Source of the DNA: Acanthochlamys bracteata
Lineage: Eukaryota > Streptophyta > Magnoliopsida > Pandanales > Velloziaceae
Assembly (NCBI GenBank): GCA_019914995.1
Contig: CM034137.1
Coordinates: 5,607,155-5,671,154 of the forward strand
Reading direction: 5' to 3'
DNA length: 64,000 nt
Shown here: positions 11,857-29,000 of the stretch, piece by piece
Numbering within the stretch: position 1 is the first letter of the stretch
Layout: the number at the start of each line of letters is the position of its first letter
Made by a program: the position numbers and the translations under genes
Notes under the pieces: model-generated
What the model was told of the DNA's origin: nothing
Databases searched by the model: none
The model's input: only the letters and a program-made list of their open reading frames with translations

Positions 11857-12595
11857 GTATTATCAATAGCTTTCAAATTTTCTTCATAAAGCTAGCTAAC
11901 TCTAGGTAACATGCATTCAACACCAAAAGATATTCTAGACCAGTGTGGTATCAAATAGCTTTCAAATTTTCATCACAAAGCTAGATAACTCTAGCTAGCA
12001 TCCATTTCAACACAAAAAAAAAAAAAAAAAGAAAAAATAAATAACAGTAAATATCACATAGCTTTCAAATTTTCATCACGTAGTATAGTAACTCTAAATA
12101 ACATCCAATTAAACACCAAAAAAAACATCCAGACCAGTGTAGTATTACATAGCATTCAGATTTTCATCACAAATCTAGCTAACTATAGGGAATATCCATT
12201 TCAACACCAAAAAGAAAAATTCCGGACCAATGTAGCATCAAATAGCTTTCAGATTTTCATCACAAAGCTAGGTAATTCTAGATAGCATTCATTCCAACAC
12301 CAAAAAAATATCCAGACTAGTGTAGTCTCACATAGTTTTTAAATTTTCATCACAATGTAAGGTAACTCTAAATAGTATCCATTTCAACACCAAAAAAATA
12401 TCCAGACTAGTGTAGTATCATATAGCTTTCATATTTTCATCACAATGTAAGGTAACTCTAAATAGTATCCATTTCAACACCAAAAAAATATCCAGACTAG
12501 TGTAATATCATATAGCTTTCATATTTTCATCACAAAGTGAGATAATTTTAGGCAGTATCCAATTCAACACCAAGAAAAAAAATCACAAAGTAAGG
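11857..12595. repeat. Minisatellite, about 90-bp unit, about eight copies
   Basis: Successive copies of a block containing TTTCATCACAAAGCTAG, an AACTCTA-type segment, CATCCATTTCAACACCAAAA, TCCAGACTAGTGTAGTATCA and TAGCTTTCA. The anchor at CATCAC recurs at 11971, 12074, 12165, 12258, 12348, 12438 and 12528, with a first diverged copy at about 11881. Spacing is 90-93 except for one 103-bp step caused by a poly-A expansion near 12009. The three copies from about 12330 to 12540 are nearly identical, pointing to recent expansion on the right side. Confidence 0.85.
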
Positions 12596-15500
12596 TAGAT
12601 CTTACTAGTTTCCAGCTCATCTAATTCCATACATATAACAGTAATATCAATCGAATACATCGACAACAAACTAAGGTTATACCAAGACAAAAGAGGTACA
12701 AGCTTAAGTAACTAAAATAATACCAAGACTTTTTAAACTAATTCACAAACATTCCAATCCACGCAGACTTTTTAGGCTAATTTACAATATAGGAAGATGT
12801 ACAAAAATATACATTCTAACTTTTTGTTATGCTAATTGGAGAGTTTTGGCCTCAGTTATCGTATATATTTGAAAAAAGACTTTGAAGGCCTAAAACCAGT
12901 CACCAAATGGATCTTTATGCATCAACAACATCTATTAGTTGTGAATTTGATAAACTAAAATACATGCTCTAGTTGTTTGGAAGTAGAACACTAGATCTCT
13001 CTTCGGATTGAAGACGGACTCGCATGTAATTTCACCAGGAAGTTTCAAAATACAAAAAATATCAATAAGAGAACAGATTACCTACCATTATTCAACTAAT
13101 TAAGATCTAACTAAGTTCAAGAATATTCTTTTCTAGTATCAACAAGATCTAGCTAACATTATTCAACAAGATCGAGCTACCATTATTCAACAAGATCTAG
13201 CTTGAAACAAAGCAATGCTAAGTGATCTCAATATTGGGTATTAAAATCAACCAAAATAATTCGTAAGAAAGAAACCCTAGTTCTCAAAATAACAAACAGA
13301 TTCGATCCAATTAAGAATAGAAAGAAATTCATTACAAAAAATACATCACCTACGGAAGAAAAAAATCAAAGAACTAAAACCTCTCTAGCCTTGCTTTCTT
13401 TCGGCAGCAGAACCAATCCGAGCGAGAGAAGAATAAATTTTTTATGGAGCACAAGACTGTAAAGTCGGTTAAGTGTTAGAGCATAGCATTGAGGCTTACG
13501 AACAAATGAGAATAAAGGACTCGATAGAAAGTAGCTCACTACTATCTTACTGCTATAAAAAACCAATGACAAACCAAAAGATTGTGTTCACCATCAACTT
13601 TTCAAAAATGCTTTTAAGCACGATGATCATTCCATCTACTCCAAGTTCTCACTAGTTTTGGAGTATTATGCAAATAACAACATTGACCTAAGAATCATCA
13701 AATTGACATCTACACAAGTGTAGAAAAATCGTGAAAGATTGAAAAAATATATAGAACATTGTCACAAAAATTTAGACAATAATGATGCCCACTTATAAAT
13801 GAAGTTTGATCTAGCTTTGGTCAATGTTTAAAGCGAAATTTTGAAGACTCAGACAAAAACATACGATGTACAAATTCACATCAAGAATTATGTAAAATCA
13901 CATAATGGAGATCAAGAATAAAATCCAAAAGTACTTTCAGAACTATGTTCAGACATTTTCATATTTGAGTACAAAAATTGAATTTTGATTTTTCATTCAT
14001 AAAGTTTTGATTATGTTACAACTTACAAGGAGTAGTCATACATACAATCCACTACCTCATTATAACAACTCATCACAAAGATGTGCAAGATGAAGTAAAA
14101 TCACATTGAAGCTAATAAGAAAAAATGACATTTACAAAGAGCCACCAAAGGAAGTTTATGAGATGAAATCTTTGCGTTTACATGTTAGAGTTAATTTTAC
14201 CTATACATCAAAGTGATAACACTCTTCAATTGTTATGCATACCTGGAAGACAAGTCTACATATTGCAGCTCATAGTAAGAAAAGTTTGAGTGGATGACAT
14301 CTTGAAATATCAAATATCTTATGGAATTACATATGGACGATCAGTAAAATAAGAGAGAAAATTTGAAATTGAGTTTAATCCACCATCTTTCTTGTGGAGC
14401 ACACAACAAGAGAAAAAAATTGCATAAGGAATAAGAGGGGAAAGCACATGCCCAAAAAACAGAAAACACCGTACACTTTATTTAATGCTGCAATGAAAGA
14501 ATACGTCAACCCATATCACAAACATTAAATGCTAGGCTGATAGATTAGATGAAGATCTTACTCAAGTGCTTTTATAGGAATTCTAGCTATTGAAAAACTG
14601 TTGTGAAGTGGCATAGTAAATACTATATAGCATGGGGTGACAATCAAGCGGCTTTTCTCATCAGACTACTCGAGGGTTCAAAATTTTTCTTGCCTCAAAT
14701 CAGAAGAGATATAAAGAGAAAAAAAAGCTACAAATAAAAATGTGTGAGAGAAAAATAAATAGAAAAAAAAAAAAAAACTGTCCTTACAAAAAGAAAGAAC
14801 TAACTTTGTATTCGGTGAAAAGGACTCCACAAAATCTTCTAAATTGTACTAATTTGGCAAGAAATGACTTATTTGTAAAAAATCTTGCCTAAAAATTGTA
14901 CGATTGCAGGCACAAAGACTTGAGTTTAGAAGGCTTGAGAGTTAAATGTGAAATACTACTATTTTCTTAATATTCAATAACTCTTATAATTATTTCAATT
15001 ACTATTATTATATTATTTAATTTTATTTTGAAAGAAAGTTTATATATTCCTTATGTTGTACACCAAAAGACAAAGTTAAAATTTTCTCTTAAGTCGTGGA
15101 TTTTACTTTTCAATTAATTAAATTATAATAAACTCTTAAGAAAATCATATTTTTATATTTTTATAAAAGCTCATAATACTGCAAACGAATTTTTGAAAAA
15201 ATAAAAAATTTCAAGTTTGCAATTAGGACTCTTAGAGTCATATATAAAAGAAAAACTCCTTAAACAGAAACTTGAATAGAAAAAATTTCCATGGCAAAAA
15301 GTTTTGTAGATGGAATTGTAAACTACATAAATTAATGAGTTTGAAAGTATGTTATTAAAAATAAATTGTATTTAGTAATTTTAAGTATCAAATAATGATA
15401 GTAGTAATTGTATTCTTACTAATTGTAAGAGTTCTAGTAAAAGTAACACACATTCGGTGTCTAAAGATAAAATATGATAATACTGTTAGTTTGAAAAGGA

Positions 15501-15960
15501 CATATTTTCCTAATAACTTACTCGCTTTACTAGAAGTGGTTTTATTATAAATCTTTTGTTTATTATTTAACCTTTCATATTTTTTCTAATAATTTACTCG
15601 CTTTACTTATAAGTGTTTTTATTATAAAATTCTTTTATTTATTATGATAACCTTTCATTTAGAGCTTCTTAAAATAAGTTTATTTAGCAGTGAAAAAAAC
15701 TTTATTTCCCTTCTTCCAAAAATTTAAAGTATATTTCAATTATTATCAAATTTTATTTTCTTTTTCAAATATTGAGTTTGGCCATTTAATTATTTTAATT
15801 TATTCTAAATTTTATTTATTTTCGCACCGAATTTATTTCTAGTATAATTTTACTCAAAATTTTTTTATATCTTAATTATCATTCTAAATCTTATTTGTAT
15901 TGAATTTATTTTTATTATAATTTATTTTTACAAAGCTTTTGTGAAACTTAGTTGTATGTG
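12596..15960. other. Intergenic DNA upstream of RBX1, no gene seen
   Basis: Small direct repeats of CATTATTCAACAAGATC occur at 13150-13200. Two overlapping frames at 13366-13655 have no recognisable motif. A-runs sit at 14710-14780, and the last kilobase before RBX1 is very AT-rich. A local tandem duplication at 15510-15661 is listed separately. Confidence 0.45.
15510..15661. repeat. Tandem duplication, about 76-bp unit
   Basis: CTAATAACTTACTCGCTTTA at about 15510 recurs as CTAATAATTTACTCGCTTTA at about 15586. Each is followed by GTG-TTTTATTATAAA and a stretch ending AACCTTTCAT. Two imperfect copies. Confidence 0.75.
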
Positions 15961-16298
15961 ATTAAAACGCATCCTTAACCAAAGTGACGTGACTATCTAA
16001 ACAAAGACTACAAAATTCATCTAAGTACATTACCTGCCAAAAGAAATCTTATTTCATTATTTAAACAACTTCAGCAAAGTGAATTCAACCACCCAAACGG
16101 ACCCCATTAGCAAATAACAGCAGAATTCGGACTGGTTCCAGCGGCCTATTTAAACTGTCACCGAACCACTTTGCAAGACTTGATCGGTTCTTTTCGATCA
16201 ATTTCTTCTGAGATAGAACTTCGATTTCCGTCGATTGGTTGCTTGTGAAGAAGATCAAATTCAAGGAAAGCTCGAAATTTCCGCTGCTGCTGTTGTGA

Positions 16299-18830
<2,532 letters not shown>

Positions 18831-20093
18831 GGCTCTTGCTTTGAGCCGGTGATGATGGATGAAAGAATCAAATTGATTTATGGCACTCTTGTTTTATTCA
18901 TCATCAAATCAAATTTATCTCTTAAAACCTAGTTTCAAATGTAATGCATCTTGTCATTGCAATTTCAAGCTTATGTGTGCAAAACACCTTACTAGTTATT
19001 GGGATGTTTTATAGAGCTGTCTATCTATTGCTTTGATTTATGTGATTGTTTTGCTTGGAATTAAAGAGATTGATTAATATGAATTATTATGAAAATTAAC
19101 CTCCTGATACCACTATCTACATAACAGGCATTAGAAATTCAGTACCTTGAGGTATTTTAGCTGAATGTCTGAAACTGTTAGTTTCTGCTGTGCTATGTGT
19201 ATAATAATTGTTTAGAAGCTTTTAGGAAATTCATTTTAGCACAGACCAATGGCTTGGTTCGTTGCTTATGCTGCTATACATTTGGATGCTCCCATCCTTT
19301 CTTGCACATATATGCCAGTGATCTCGTTAGATGAGATTTTGCCAGGCTTTGCCTCTTCTTAGAACAACTTCAAGTTGTAGATTCTTTAAAGTTCAACTGC
19401 CCCAGCATTTAAGGTAGCCTAGTCTAAACTCTGGAGTCGGACTTATAAAGAGATGAGATCTTTTGATAATTCTAGTTATGCACTCAATCGAACATAAAAT
19501 GCTTATACAATCTTTTTTAACTATAGAAAAGTTAAAATAATTAACTGTCTATTTACAGATTTTGCATCTTTGGATTTCATTTCTTGTTATATCGATTACT
19601 GCATACATATACTCGTTTATTTACAAGACGGCTTATTCAGTTGTATGAACTCTCCTCTCGATTTTCTTAGTTCTTATGTGCGTCTTATTTTTCTAGTTTG
19701 GTGCCTTTTATTTGCTAGAATTTAAGTTCCGGTGCCTCAAGTTTATCTGTAAGATGAGATTTGCAAGACACCGACATTATGGAATCTACAAAGTGGAAGG
19801 GAGGCCTTTTAAAAATTTGACATCGATATCATCACAACGAGCTCGACATGATGACTAAACTAATAAATATAAAATAAATAATGAATGGACACATTCATCA
19901 ACACAATATATTACGATCCACATGTAGCTGCAAAATCTTAAAATACACTAAACTACGGAGCAAACAGCCTGACCTCGCAAGGATATTTTTACAACAAACG
20001 TTACATGAGCACGAGTGTGAGAAATTCACTCAGTAGTTGTGGTGCTTCCCTTGGAAAGCATGGATCTCGTCTCAGTGAGCGTCAATGTGCATG
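18831..20093. other. Convergent intergenic region between RBX1 and the STE20-like kinase
   Basis: It should hold both 3' UTRs, RBX1 from the left and the kinase from the right. No open frame or repeat is recognised. 19500-19700 is T-rich. The two stop codons are about 1.26 kb apart. Confidence 0.5.
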
Positions 20094-23000
20094 TCATTGT
20101 GTTAATTCCTTCCCCAACAATGCTTTGATTTGACGTTCTAACTGCAATGTAGAGAAATAAATAGGTTGTTGACAACTATGCATGAAGAATAAGAGGCATC
20201 TTTGATATTGCCAACTCAAAAAAATTTGTAGCCACTCCTCAAAGATTTTCTTTAAGAGGGTTATATATTATCAGAACCTGGACATTCTTCAAGTTCAATC
20301 GCTGCACCTCCTCGGTAAGACTTGCCACACTACAATTGGAGGGGGGAAAGAAACTCTTGAGTATTTCTTCAAACGAACAGAACACAAAACTGCCAATTAA
20401 CTCAATATCTACATTTCACCATTCCACACTACATATATCCAATGTCACACTTTTAAGTACCTTTGTTGCAACTGATTCACATAAGCTTGCAAGTCTCTCT
20501 CTTTACCAGAAGCTATGGACTGGCACAACAAAGTGAATCTAGTTAGAACTAAAAGAAGATCTTGTAAGACAGGCATTTGAGGGAATAGAGTTACTGATTG
20601 ATATATCAGTATTATTAACCTCTAAGGTACTCCACTAAATCAATATACCAACCAGGTGATTTCATGAAATACTGAACATGAGGATAGAGATTACTGAAGT
20701 GCCTTTCAATACTAAAGATCCTTCTAACTTGCTCTATAAAACTTTGATATGTGAAGAAAAGGCAGTCAAAATCATTGACCAATCAACATAAAAGGTAAAG
20801 GAAAGCCAAAGTTGAATAATCATGTACCTGTGACAATTCAATGCTTACATGGGAAAGCTCTGCTTGTTGTCCTGTACCCAGATAACTTATTAGAGCACAA
20901 TATAAAAGTACAAGGTACTATAGTGGAGAAAGAAAGTTCCAGAGTTTGCAAAAATACCAGAAGGTTGCTCCAAACACTTCACCAATTTCATAAGGTGCTC
21001 CTGCCCAAAATGCAAAAGGAAAGCATTAATTCTCATAAATAGACATATACCAAAGAAAGTTTGTGAAAGACCCTCTGTGTTGCATTTTGCTGCAGTAGGA
21101 ACAGAATTGCTGGCAAGACCAAAGAAGCATTCACTGTAGAATTTGCGTTGGCTCCATTTACTGAGTTGGCTAAAGAATTCCCTGCTTGAGACCCCTGCAG
21201 GAGATTATCAACCTATAATACATGTTATGCATGTTAATTGCCCTTGTTTAGAGATTCAGGACTCGTCTTATAAAAAAGAAAAAGGAGAAGGATATGGCAT
21301 AAACAAACGAGTTCATCATTCTTTTGCAACTGAGCTATCAGATACCCAAGTAGTATGCTCATTTGGGTATTTGGAGTATCAATGATATCCTTTGAATTCA
21401 AAATACTGATGTTTGACAGTTTCTGATTGTAAAACAGAGAAAATAAACTTCCAAAAGAAGTGTGATAGATAGGTGAGGTGAAGCAAATACACATCTGATA
21501 ATAAGATCTTCCTAGAGGCTCATGTTCTTCTTACAATAAAGTAAATACCCAGACCTCTTGTTCTTGGAATTATGCGATGGAAACAGTAACAACTAGTAGC
21601 AACTAAAAGAGGGAAACCTAGCAAATAGATGCCACCAATCCACAAATGGTTAAGCATTCATGCATAGTGAAACATTTCCCCCTTCAACAGGTCTCTACTG
21701 GGCACATGTGGTTCAAGTAGGATGTTAGAGCAACTTACAGGCAAGTTGTTGCAACACAGTTTCAATGCTGTGTGAAGCAAGCCCCTAATGATGAATATTA
21801 GTGCCTTGCATATTTCCATTAAGTTTAAGGATTAATGGGGCACAACAGAGTTGGCTTTCTCTCATTGTGTCTTTTGTTCATGCTTACGATGCCAAGCTAA
21901 TGGTTCGACTATGAAATAGACCAACTGTATCAAAAAATTTGCAGACTTGGCACTAGTAACAATTATCTACTCTTAGTGGGTTCAAAGTGTAGCAACTATG
22001 ATGTAATCTTTTAGGGCGTGTCTAAATGTGTGGAAGTTAGTTCTGCAGTAGTGGAAAGTGAAAAGTGGAGTTCCTTAAAAGGTGGGTTCAAAGTAAGTTT
22101 AATTGTTTGAGTTTCAATATTGTTTGGAAGTGGGTTGGAAATGACTTCAATTCTTATATTTCAATTTTTTTAAGTGGGCTGGAAGTGATTTCAAATTTTA
22201 TGTTTCAATTTTATTTAGAAGTTGGTTGAAATTGAGTTCAGTTAGTATTTGAAAGTGGATATGAAAGTAGTTTACAATATTTTAAAAATAAGAAGTATTT
22301 GTTTTATCTCTCGCGATCGATATGTACGGGCACCTGCATATACATATTCCCTCTCATTCTCTTATCTTAATTTTTTATTTCTCTTAACCACTCTTAATTC
22401 AAATCTCCAAACAACTCTCTTAATTCTTCTCTTATTCCTCACGTAGACAACAACTCCCTCCCTCCTCAGCAATATTATTCTCTCGTTCTTCGCTCTCTCC
22501 TACAGCTCGCTCCTCGTAGATCACTCCGGTATTCTCTCTTTCTTAGCACTCTCCATCTATTTTGAGCTTGATCTCTCTCTCTCGGCAAATCTCTCCAGCA
22601 TGATTCGCCTTCGAAGACGGAAATGGCACACAATCTCTCTATCGATTTCTCTTCGTCGATCTATCGTGGCAAGACCAGACAATTCGAGATCTCGATTTCA
22701 ATATTTGAATTTCGAAATTTTGATTTAAGATTTATATTTCGAGCTTGAAAAAAATTGATTTTGTTGAATATTTTTTAATTTGGTTGATTATTTGTTATTT
22801 TTTCTTCCTAGAATGTCAGAATTAGAGTTTAGCTAAGAACTCGCTACATTAACAACAAACTAGAGTTCCGAGTTTTTGTAAATGAAACATGTGAATTCTC
22901 CAAACAAAGTGAAGTTCCAGAGAATTAAAACCGGCCCTTAATATGCTAAAACTAGCCAACAAAGACTTCTTTGACATTGATAGGAAAAAGCTCAAGGATG

Positions 23001-26000
23001 CAAAACTGACTCAGTAATAGATATTGACTACGACACTACACCTTCCTATACTTTCAAATGCCAAAGTAAAATTTCTAATTCAAAATTCAATACTTTTTTA
23101 ATTTCCCTTTGCTCCAATATGTTCCATATCATCCTATTTATGTTGCATCCTTTAGGAACTTCAATTTAGGAGCAGGAGCCCAAGTTTTATTCTTTTATGT
23201 GAGTATAAAGGCTAATAACCATAATTCAATTAATACAATGCCAATATGTATATAACATATGCACATCAAGCACAAACCTGTGACACAGACCTTGTTAAAT
23301 TCAAATGATGTTATTTCTAAAACGAATTGGCTTATTCTGTCTCTTTAAACAATTTGGAAACAACAGATCATGCATAACATTAACAAACACTTAGAACTAA
23401 AATTTAGAAGTTCACTAACATGGTTCTTTTATTTCATGCTTGAAGAATAATATTGCGTCAAGTATCCACAAAGATGCTAGTACAAACTACAACACGTACA
23501 CGGTAGGTCTAGTTATTTTCTCCTTATTTGCTAGCTCTAATCCAACATTGGCATAGTATGATATATTTAAACCAATACCTTTGACCTTTTGACATATTTG
23601 GAATGTGGCAATAAGCATCCTCAGTATGTTAGCTGTGGATATTTATTAAAAGCAAGATTGTCAGGATCGGGATTTTATGTAGGATCGTTTCGCTTGTATA
23701 GGATCATAAAATCGGGAGTTTAAGTAAGATCGTAAGATCTTACTTTTCGATTATTTTTTTATAAATTTATTTAATACTTTTAAATTTTTCGATAGTACTT
23801 ATTAAAATTGCTAAAAATTAAATATATATATTTTTATATTTTATCTTAATATAATAAATTAATAATATTTATATTTATAGTTTAAATAAACTATATCATT
23901 AATAGTTTTTTATATTTATTTAGCTCATTATCACAATATCTTTATATATTATGTCATTATTTGTAAATGTACACTTATACCATATTTAGAAAATCTAATT
24001 CCTTGTGTAATCAAACAATCCGTCTTTATCGCCTCAAAATAAAAAGAAAATAAAATTCAAAACACCACCATACAGAAAACATTCTGCTCTCATAATAAAT
24101 CCCTCACGTAATTAACTGAAAACAACTGCACCAGCTACAAACGAACAACTGATCTTTTTTAGCTATTTCAGTTTCACTCAAAATCCTCGAGAGCTCTTCT
24201 GATTTATGAAAATTTTTTGTAAGCTGAAATCGTAAGATCGCAAGTAAAATCAGGATCTTAAGAATTTTTGGATTAAGATCGGGATCTTACAGATTTGAAA
24301 TAAAATCGGGATCTTGTATCAAGTAAGATCGTTTTGTTGATGTAAAATCATAAAATCGTAAGATTTTAAGATTTAAATCGGAATTTTAACAACCATGATT
24401 AAAAGTTTATCTGAAGAATAACAAAAAAATATATTGTAGCAATAAATTCATTTGCATTACCGAATGCATAAAAAAGAAAATTTTCCACTTTATGCACCTA
24501 AGTTTTAGGTAGGTTGCAATCAGTCACCTCGTTTATTACTTTTGACACTTGTAGTACCTAAAACATATCTCAGTTTGCAAGTTGGTGAACCCTATCCAAT
24601 TTTTTCCAGCTAACATACAACTTTCTAATATATACTACATTGACTTGGATGAATGACCTATTGTCATGTGTTTGACGACATATGAATAGAAGATTATAAA
24701 TTATGCACCTAAGGAAAGAAAAGAAATTAAGCAGATATCAAGAGCTTGCTATCGGTGTGAAAAGGAAAGAAGAGGTACAAAATGTGCACGTTTATCTAAA
24801 AAGTAGAAAAACAAGTTGATACCTTAGAACTAGTTTCTGCTGAAGTAACAGAGAAACGACCTTTACGTTGGACAACTCTTCCTTCAAATGACTCATCTTG
24901 TTCTTTATTGGCCGAAAAAGGTTTGCAATGAGAAAGAACATTAATTAGAAAATCATGACTGGTGGGAATAAGAAAAAGAAACAGCTAATAAGATTTGGAA
25001 GATGATATACCTGATGCCTGATTATGCGTATCTCGTAACTGTCGGTACGAAAGTGGACCACTATAGTATCTTTCATTTTGATGCTTTCTCTGTGATTCAT
25101 CCCTTCAAAATGTTGCAAGTATATCTATAATTTTTTCTCATTTTGCGGATACATGACAAACATGAAAGTACATTTGCAACAAGTCAGTGGAAGGAGGTGA
25201 ACTTCGCCACTGCACAAGGCAAAGCGCTAACTGGGAAATTGCTTCCCATGTTATCAAAAAGCATGGCAGCAGACTTCGTGTACCAAGAGTGGCGTAGAGA
25301 AGTTAAGAGCACAGAACATCTAGTCAGTAGTAGGTGGAAATATTTTATGCTGCCCAATGTAAGATATAGTATAAACCACTTCTCATGTCTATAATTATAT
25401 ACATTAAAGTTGGACACAGATGGCTCCCTAACGTATGTTCACATCAACTGCAAATATTGCTACAGATTATGCTGTGAGCAATAACGGATACTTTAACGGT
25501 GTCAAAAAGTGTTTATTGCCATGCACCAAAAGGTCCTACTTATTATAACAATCATGAAGAAAATTCATATGTACACTGCCCATCACATATCTCCTTGTCA
25601 GAGAAATGAATCTTGTCCTAATATGAAAAATAGAACATTTAGAGAGTTCATAAGAAAGAATCTTCCTTCAGAGCCATCTTCTCATGATTCTGTACAGTTA
25701 GCTTAACGCCTCAAGTTTGCAAGGTAAATAATCATAGAAAACAAAAGAATCACAACACAACCCATTTCCGTATTGTACTCGATAAATGTAGGTGATAGAA
25801 GTTAGATCAACAACCTTAATAAACACAAACACATCTTGGAATGATAAGGCATCTACATGCATTAATATCAATTGCATTGTTACCTGTCTATGTTATTTCC
25901 AGCAACTTTAGAAGATGAAAAAATGCGCTCTGGTAGAAGTGAACCACTAGAGAATTTTTGGTGTCCATGATTAATGATACTTTTTGGTAAAGAAGAGCTC

Positions 26001-29000
26001 CTCGCCAAGTTTCCACCATTTATGGTTTTTTTAACTTGCAATACCTCTGGCTGTGATGTCTGTTGAACTGTAGGTCCAGGTTCTAAGTTAGGTTCTATCT
26101 GGTCCTTTAGATCGGGGCTTGTAGCATCCATATTGCCTTCACAAACATCAAAACAAGCTCTGCAACAATACAAACCATGGGTTACATCCTCTCCCCAAAT
26201 TTTGCATGTCCAATAATATTAAAACTTCACACATTACATTAAGACTAGACTTCTAGAATAAATTATATGCCAAAACTACATTTTTCAATTAAAATTTGCA
26301 AGAATTACAATATTGTGTGTCCTAAAAAAAGTTAGTAATTTAGTGCAGACAGTGAATCCTAAAACTGAACTTCTAGTAACAATAGTCTGTTTAAGGTTAT
26401 ACGTTTTCTGCTCTTTTGTAAGAGTTCAGCAGCAAGGTACACATAATTCAAAAGAACATGCATCTGTTTTTGACAATATACATGACCTTTGTCTATTTAA
26501 ATGTAATGAAGTATAACTAATTTAGGTTCTACTACAAGAAATCAAGCTAAACATAACACCAAGCTTGGCATGATCATTATCACTGTAGGAAACCACTTAC
26601 TTTAGTGCTTCAAGGGGACGACTGGGAAACGCAGAGGCAAATGGACCTTCCAAATCCTGCAGATCTTGCACTCTATCCTATGATGGTTAAGAAAAGATCT
26701 GTTAGGGAATCACGAGAAATATGGTACAAGCCTTCAAGGCACATTTAATTGATAATTTAAGCAAAAAGGAGCATTCAGTATTGTGATTCTCTAATATAGG
26801 AGAAGACATCAGATAAACGGAAATTTACCTCACTTGAATTGGATGGATGAACGAGCTTTACAGGAGAATCAATCTGTGGTGAGGTATCACCACAATTATG
26901 ACCATCTTCTGAGCTGGGGGCATGTTCTGGAGATTGAATCTGCAGTTACAAAAGATAAGCAGGAATTCAAGACAACTCAGTGACCTCATCCTACAGTGTC
27001 AGCTTCAGAAATGAGGAAGTATCAAATAAAATGATTCATTTCCAAGTCAAACTATAACAGAATGGACCTCCTTACAAGTGCAGCCTGGGCTTTCAAGTCA
27101 TCTAGATTGAAGTTCCATGCACTGATTCCTCGTATGTATTCTTTCTGCAATGGAATCACTCCATAAGTGTTGTCTTCATAGGCATGGTATACACAATTGA
27201 AAAAGCACAATAAATAAGGTGAAGAAATGAAAATCATATGGAACCATCCAATGATCCAATTTGAAATATAACAAACATATATAACCCATCAATAAACATT
27301 CCTCATTAAGAACATAAAGACTGCCCATCAAGAGCTCACACCACTGTTAAGCAGTATGTTAATGAGCATATACACTAACTAGCAAGGGTTCTGATGCTTG
27401 TTGCAGACTAAAGATCAAACATGAAGATTACACGAATAACATTCACCTTAAGGTAGTTATTGACGAAGTATCAGTTACCTAATAGTACTTTCCAACAAGC
27501 ATACATGAGGATATCCGTCTTCCACTATATGGTTATGGATGTTACTGAACATCACTAAGAAATTAATTACGCAATCTAATAATTTCAGTACACATCCTTA
27601 TCTACGATCACCACATTCAATTTCATTTGTGTTTAGCTAAATAAAAACTCGAGGGTCATACGAGTATATCCAACTACGCAAAACCGACAGATGACTCAAG
27701 CTGCATGTCTTCAGGTGTCTACCTGACATACTATACACACAATTCATGGAGGACCATTAAGCATGAGAGGACCTGTCATCAACTTGCCACACACAGTACA
27801 ATGATTAAAGCTTCTATATGCAGGTATTATTTGGAGATACAACCTCCAAACAGGACTCTCAGTGAAGAAAGAATTCATCGCCAACAAAAAATGTGTTTTA
27901 AACAATAACATTTAACCTTCAAAATATCAAGTGAAGTTCTGTTGATATATTGAACAACTAATTTACAAGTCCAATTGATTAAGCAAATTTGCTTACTAGG
28001 AGAGTTGCATATATTCATTGGCAACTATGAGCTAACAAACGCAGGAATAAAGCTTTAAACAACAGCTTTATTCATGCAAGTATGCATGCATGGATAGAAA
28101 CTTGAATATAGAAGAATGTAAATGTTAACCTGGGATAGCTGTTCCTTGTCATCATGCATGCCATTATTTTGGATAAGAAAATCCGACTCTTTTGCCTGTG
28201 CATCAGAAAGGTTGAGCTAAAATATCATTTATAAACACCGAATGTCGATGTAGAGAAGATGTAGTTAAACCTTCAATGCTCTAAAACGTTCACCGAGAGG
28301 GGGCAGATCACTGAGAATTGTCTTCACCAAGTAGTCACTGGAACGAGCATGCTTGAAAAATGAGTGTTTTAGCAGCTTTTCTGAAGTTGGGCGCTTTTTT
28401 GGATCCTTCACTAAACAAGTAGCCACCATTTCTTTGAAAGACTACAAACACATGAACGAAGATATAATGGTAATATTTACAACTTATAAATAATTCTATA
28501 GAGTCAATTGCGTATGTAGACCTTGGAGAATCTTTTGTCCCTTTCATAATCAAGACCTGGCGGCGCATTTTGCAAGGTCATAAGCAGAACCTGCAATGAC
28601 AAAATTATCATAAAAGATTAAAAAAATACAACATGCAAAATGAAGTTTCTCAATCATTTTGTCCTTTGCAAAGAACTCATATGAGCACCTTCATAGGAGG
28701 GTACTTTGAAAATGGGGCATGACCATGGGCAAGTTCAAGCGCTGTTATACCAAATGACCAAATGTCTGCCCTGTTGTGGAACCAAATCATGAAACAGGAG
28801 AAATTTTGATTAGAAACAGTATGCTCTTTCTCCAACTTCGGCAGGCTGAAATGGCACCTTAATAAAAAATTGGACTCACTTAAAATCGTATCCATGTAAC
28901 TGTTGCATGACTTCTGGAGCCATCCTGCAAAACAAAGTATATACAATTGAGCACACAAGTTAAAGCAACTTATACTAGATAAAAACACAAAAAGTTCAAG

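Noticed and set aside
11857..12595. CRISPR-like array
   Set aside because: Repeats are contiguous 90-bp units without distinct spacers, in a plant nuclear genome; it is a minisatellite.
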